Shown here: positions 7,015-8,530 of the stretch, piece after piece
Layout: the number at the start of each line of letters is the position of its first letter
Position numbering within the stretch: position 1 is the stretch's first letter
Assembly: GCA_021795795.1 (NCBI GenBank)
Contig: JAJYPA010000344.1
Location: forward strand, 1-8,530
DNA: 8,530 nt
Reading direction: 5' to 3'
Origin: Pseudomonadota bacterium
GTDB lineage: Bacteria > Pseudomonadota > Gammaproteobacteria > Halothiobacillales > Halothiobacillaceae
The notes under the pieces: model-generated
The model's database searches: none
What the model saw: the letters and a program-made list of their open reading frames with translations, nothing else
Told to the model about the DNA's origin: nothing
Made by a program: the position numbers and the translations under genes

Positions 7015-7283
7015 GCTTGATTGCTTTCCCACGGCGCCTTGACCGCCATCAACCGCTCAAGACCCTCATTGGCACGTGGCGGCGCATCAAGCATGGCGGT
7101 GAACTGCTGGAATTTTTCCGCATCCAGCCCAAAGAACACCTGGTCGAGCAGCACCGATTGCGCACGCTCGCAGGCGGCTTCCAGCATGAAATCGGAACGG
7201 TTTTTGCTCAGCAGGTTGGCGGCGTAGTCAATGAGATCACGTTGCTCCGGCAGGGCGCGTAAATTGATGGCAGCAACACGCAT
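7011..7283 (-). CDS. DUF1778 ribbon-helix-helix antitoxin
   Basis: 90 aa from ATG 7283, stop TGA at 7011-7013. Residues 2-45 form the ribbon-helix-helix DNA-binding domain: the strand VAAINLRA, then helices PEQRDLIDYAANLL and SDFMLEAACERA. Residues about 46-90 (LLDQVFFGLDAEKFQQFTAM through RLMAVKAPWE) match the flexible C-terminal part that wraps the GNAT toxin in DUF1778 antitoxins. The start is set by an excellent Shine-Dalgarno sequence, GAGGAGG, five bases upstream. A longer frame reaching 7346 crosses the promoter and this ribosome site and is rejected. It is the first gene of the operon and overlaps the toxin by 4 bp. Together with the toxin it should repress its own promoter, probably through the inverted repeat at 7303-7343. 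These modules maintain plasmids and islands and can take part in persistence. Confidence 0.92.
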   Translation of the reverse strand: MRVAAINLRALPEQRDLIDYAANLLSKNRSDFMLEAACERAQSVLLDQVFFGLDAEKFQQFTAMLDAPPRANEGLERLMAVKAPWESNQA

Positions 7284-7302
7284 GTCAGCCTCCTCATGAA
7301 AC

Positions 7303-7343
7303 ACAACAGATATACAAATAGTGGAGCGGCGTGTAGCTGTTGT
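7303..7343 (-). promoter_or_regulatory. Toxin-antitoxin operator (inverted repeat)
   Basis: ACAACAG (7303-7309) and CTGTTGT (7337-7343) are perfect inverted 7-mers about 27 bases apart. They sit around the presumed start of transcription and partly over the -35 box of the antitoxin promoter. Ribbon-helix-helix antitoxins bind paired half-sites of this kind. The assignment to the antitoxin is inferred from position. Confidence 0.45.
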
Positions 7344-7346
7344 CAA
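7318..7346 (-). promoter_or_regulatory. Antitoxin-toxin promoter
   Basis: On the - strand TTGACA (7346-7341) is a perfect -35 box. After 17 bases comes CACTAT (7323-7318), a weak -10 box matching 3 of 6. Transcription would start near 7311 and give a short leader with the GAGGAGG ribosome site at 7295-7289. Confidence 0.5.
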
Positions 7347-7704
7347 TACATGGCTAACAGCAAGTCATACGGCATGGGCATGAGTGGCGACCGGCTTAGT
7401 TGAAGTCGCCAGACTTGATCAATACTTATAGGCTTCGATGTTGATGGCCGCTAGCTAACACGGTACTGAGCGGAAGAGAATGGAACGGAACGCAAGGTAT
7501 AAAGGCGCAAGGAAAAGGGATAGCTTTCCCATGCGCCCCTTGCGGGCGTTGGCATCCCGAAGAGCACTCTTGCCGCGGCGGTCCAGGGGCGATAGATTGT
7601 TATGGGCTTGGGACTAGTGAGTCTGGCCAGATACGGTGGGATTATGGGTGCCCCGCTCCTCGCCCGATCGGATTGGACCTGGAATTATCGCACTGGAGAA
7701 TGGT
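7347..7704. other. Intergenic region, no gene recognised
   Basis: The stretch upstream of both the antitoxin operon and the pRiA4b-like gene carries no convincing frame. It includes a GC-rich hairpin near 7504-7544 and, at its right end, the GGAG ribosome site of the pRiA4b-like gene (7694-7697). I saw no clear promoter for that gene. Confidence 0.4.
7504..7544. repeat. GC-rich hairpin with alternative pairings
   Basis: GGCGCA (7504-7509) pairs with TGCGCC (7532-7537), with further interrupted pairing inside. Alternatively CGCAAGG (7506-7512) pairs with CCTTGCG (7538-7544). Two mutually exclusive stems share the left arm. No T-run follows, so a terminator is unlikely. It may be a leader structure or a repeat remnant. 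Confidence 0.4.
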
Positions 7705-8296
7705 ATGGCCACACCGCGCGGCCCCAAAATATCGCCACATCACGCTTATCTGCTGCAAGTGACGCTGGAAGGCATGGATCCACCTATCTGGCGGCGGGTA
7801 TGGGTAGAAAGTGACATGTCCCTGCATGCCTTGCACCACATTCTGCAGGCAACCATGGGCTGGACCCGACGCCCACCTGCACGAATTCACCATCGATGGA
7901 AGACATTATGGCATACCGCATCCCGATGACCTGCGGGAGGAGCCGATCCAGGATGAGCGGAAAGTCAAACTCGGTTCCCTGTTGAAAAAATGGCTGTCGT
8001 TCAGTTATTTCTATGATTTCGGGGACAGTTGGAAGCACCTCATCGGCGTTAAGAAGGTCGAGACCAAGGACGAACCCTACGGAGCCGCCTTTGTGGAGGC
8101 TGGAGAGGGAGGCTGCCCGCCAGAGGACAGCGGCGGCATACCGAGCTATCAGGACTTCCTCGAAGTTTACCAGATCAAGCCCAAGAGCAAGGATGTACGG
8201 GAATTTCTCCGTTGGGCCGGTGAGGACTTCAATCCCTTCCTTTTTGACCGCCATGCCACCAATGCGGCGCTGCTACGATTGGGGTGGAACCAATGA
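7705..8296 (+). pseudogene. pRiA4b ORF-3-like protein gene, broken by a +1 frameshift
   Basis: The start is ATG 7705 with GGAG six bases upstream. The first frame gives MATPRGPKISPHHAYLLQVT, PPIWRRV (26-32) and HHILQATMGWT (44-54), then goes out of phase and stops at 7929 (74 aa). In the next frame the family sequence continues at once with DAHLHEFTIDGRHYG, DERKVKLGSLL, YFYDFGDSWKHLI, the CPPEDSGG motif and DFNPFLFD, ending at TGA 8294-8296. Removing one C from the CCC at 7865-7867 joins both parts into a complete 196-aa protein with every block of the family. The function of pRiA4b ORF-3-like proteins is not established; they are common on plasmids and in accessory regions. Either the gene is recently inactivated or this is a base-calling error. 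The rest shows no further damage, so the event, if real, is recent. No partner gene is visible. Confidence 0.85.
7865..7867 (+). other. Frameshift site: extra C in a CCC run
   Basis: The local sequence reads GGCTGGACCCGACGCCCAC. The family reading MGWTDAHLHEF needs GGA CC directly before GACGCC, i.e. one C fewer. It is the only disruption seen in the gene. Confidence 0.8.
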
Positions 8297-8530
8297 GGGA
8301 AGTAGGCTGTACACCCTCGGTAGGTCAGGAAAAGACTGATTGCGGTCATTCAGTTATTCGAGAGTTGCTGCGCGTCCTGAATAGGGGTCCATCTGGAGGC
8401 TTTGTTTTGTCGACATGGGTAAGTTCAGAAATCAACGACGACGTTATCAATCAAGCGCAATATCGATGCTATTCTGGTCTGAGTAACTAAAGAATGCTGT
8501 TGTCAGTGTGATCCGGACCAAGGTCCTTGA
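8297..8530. other. Right-end region: repeat copy, no gene recognised
   Basis: After the pRiA4b-like stop the sequence holds the second dyad repeat, and near the end a short palindrome GGACC-AA-GGTCC (8515-8526). A 68-codon frame (8284-8490) overlaps the end of the preceding gene and runs through the repeat; it has no Shine-Dalgarno sequence or known domain and is not called. The region may be the start of the next genomic segment. Confidence 0.4.
8332..8353 (+). repeat. 22-bp dyad-symmetric repeat, right copy
   Basis: An exact copy of 250-271 in the same orientation, with arms at 8336-8342 and 8347-8353. It begins 36 bases after the stop of the pRiA4b-like gene. Both copies therefore follow closely the 3' end of a + strand gene, and they enclose about 8.06 kb. 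Confidence 0.8.

Noticed and set aside
7784..8254. 156-codon - strand frame
   Set aside because: Antisense shadow of the conserved pRiA4b-like gene; no family features.
8284..8490. 68-codon + strand frame at the right end
   Set aside because: Overlaps the preceding gene and the 22-bp repeat, no ribosome site; the repeat alone explains its similarity to the short frame near 232-312.
1..8530. CRISPR arrays, tRNA and rRNA genes, IS elements
   Set aside because: No regularly spaced repeats, no tRNA-like cloverleaf noticed and no transposase coding sequence on either strand.

Overview
The window looks like an accessory, defence-island-type region of a proteobacterium, probably gamma or beta. This is inferred from the family mix, the clear Shine-Dalgarno sites and the mid-range GC. 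There is no phylogenetic marker gene, so the organism cannot be named. Composition is a mosaic: bases 5461-5520 inside the GTPase gene hold 16 G/C of 60, while bases 7141-7200 inside the antitoxin gene hold 38 of 60. This points to pieces of different origin.

Layout from the left. The end of an unrecognised + strand gene enters at base 1 and stops at 228. Next is one copy of a 22-bp, dyad-symmetric repeat (250-271). A very large - strand gene (361-4293, about 1310 aa) follows. Its N-terminal part resembles a restriction-endonuclease-like fold, its middle resembles an NTPase region without a visible P-loop, and its C-terminal two thirds are helix-rich. Divergent from it, after a 0.34-kb spacer with a strong inverted repeat, lies a small coiled-coil/helix-turn-helix protein (4630-4896). 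It ends just before a good rho-independent terminator. An AT-rich gene for an Era-like GTPase with a C-terminal DUF697 domain (5045-6133) comes next, followed by a structured inverted repeat.

After a 386-base gap is a - strand toxin-antitoxin operon. It consists of a DUF1778 ribbon-helix-helix antitoxin (7011-7283) and a TacT-type GNAT acetyltransferase toxin (6520-7014), overlapping by 4 bp, with a promoter and dyad operator upstream. The last gene is a pRiA4b ORF-3-like protein (7705-8296), broken by one extra C. The second copy of the 22-bp repeat lies just after it (8332-8353), in the same orientation as the first.

The toxin-antitoxin pair is the only set of genes whose joint action can be stated with confidence. 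The large nuclease-like protein, the divergent HTH protein and the GTPase may form a regulated anti-phage or selfish module, but that rests on context and architecture only. The most useful leads are the large protein, the dyad repeat that brackets 8.1 kb, the GTPase with a non-canonical G4 motif, and the one-base frameshift in the pRiA4b-like gene.
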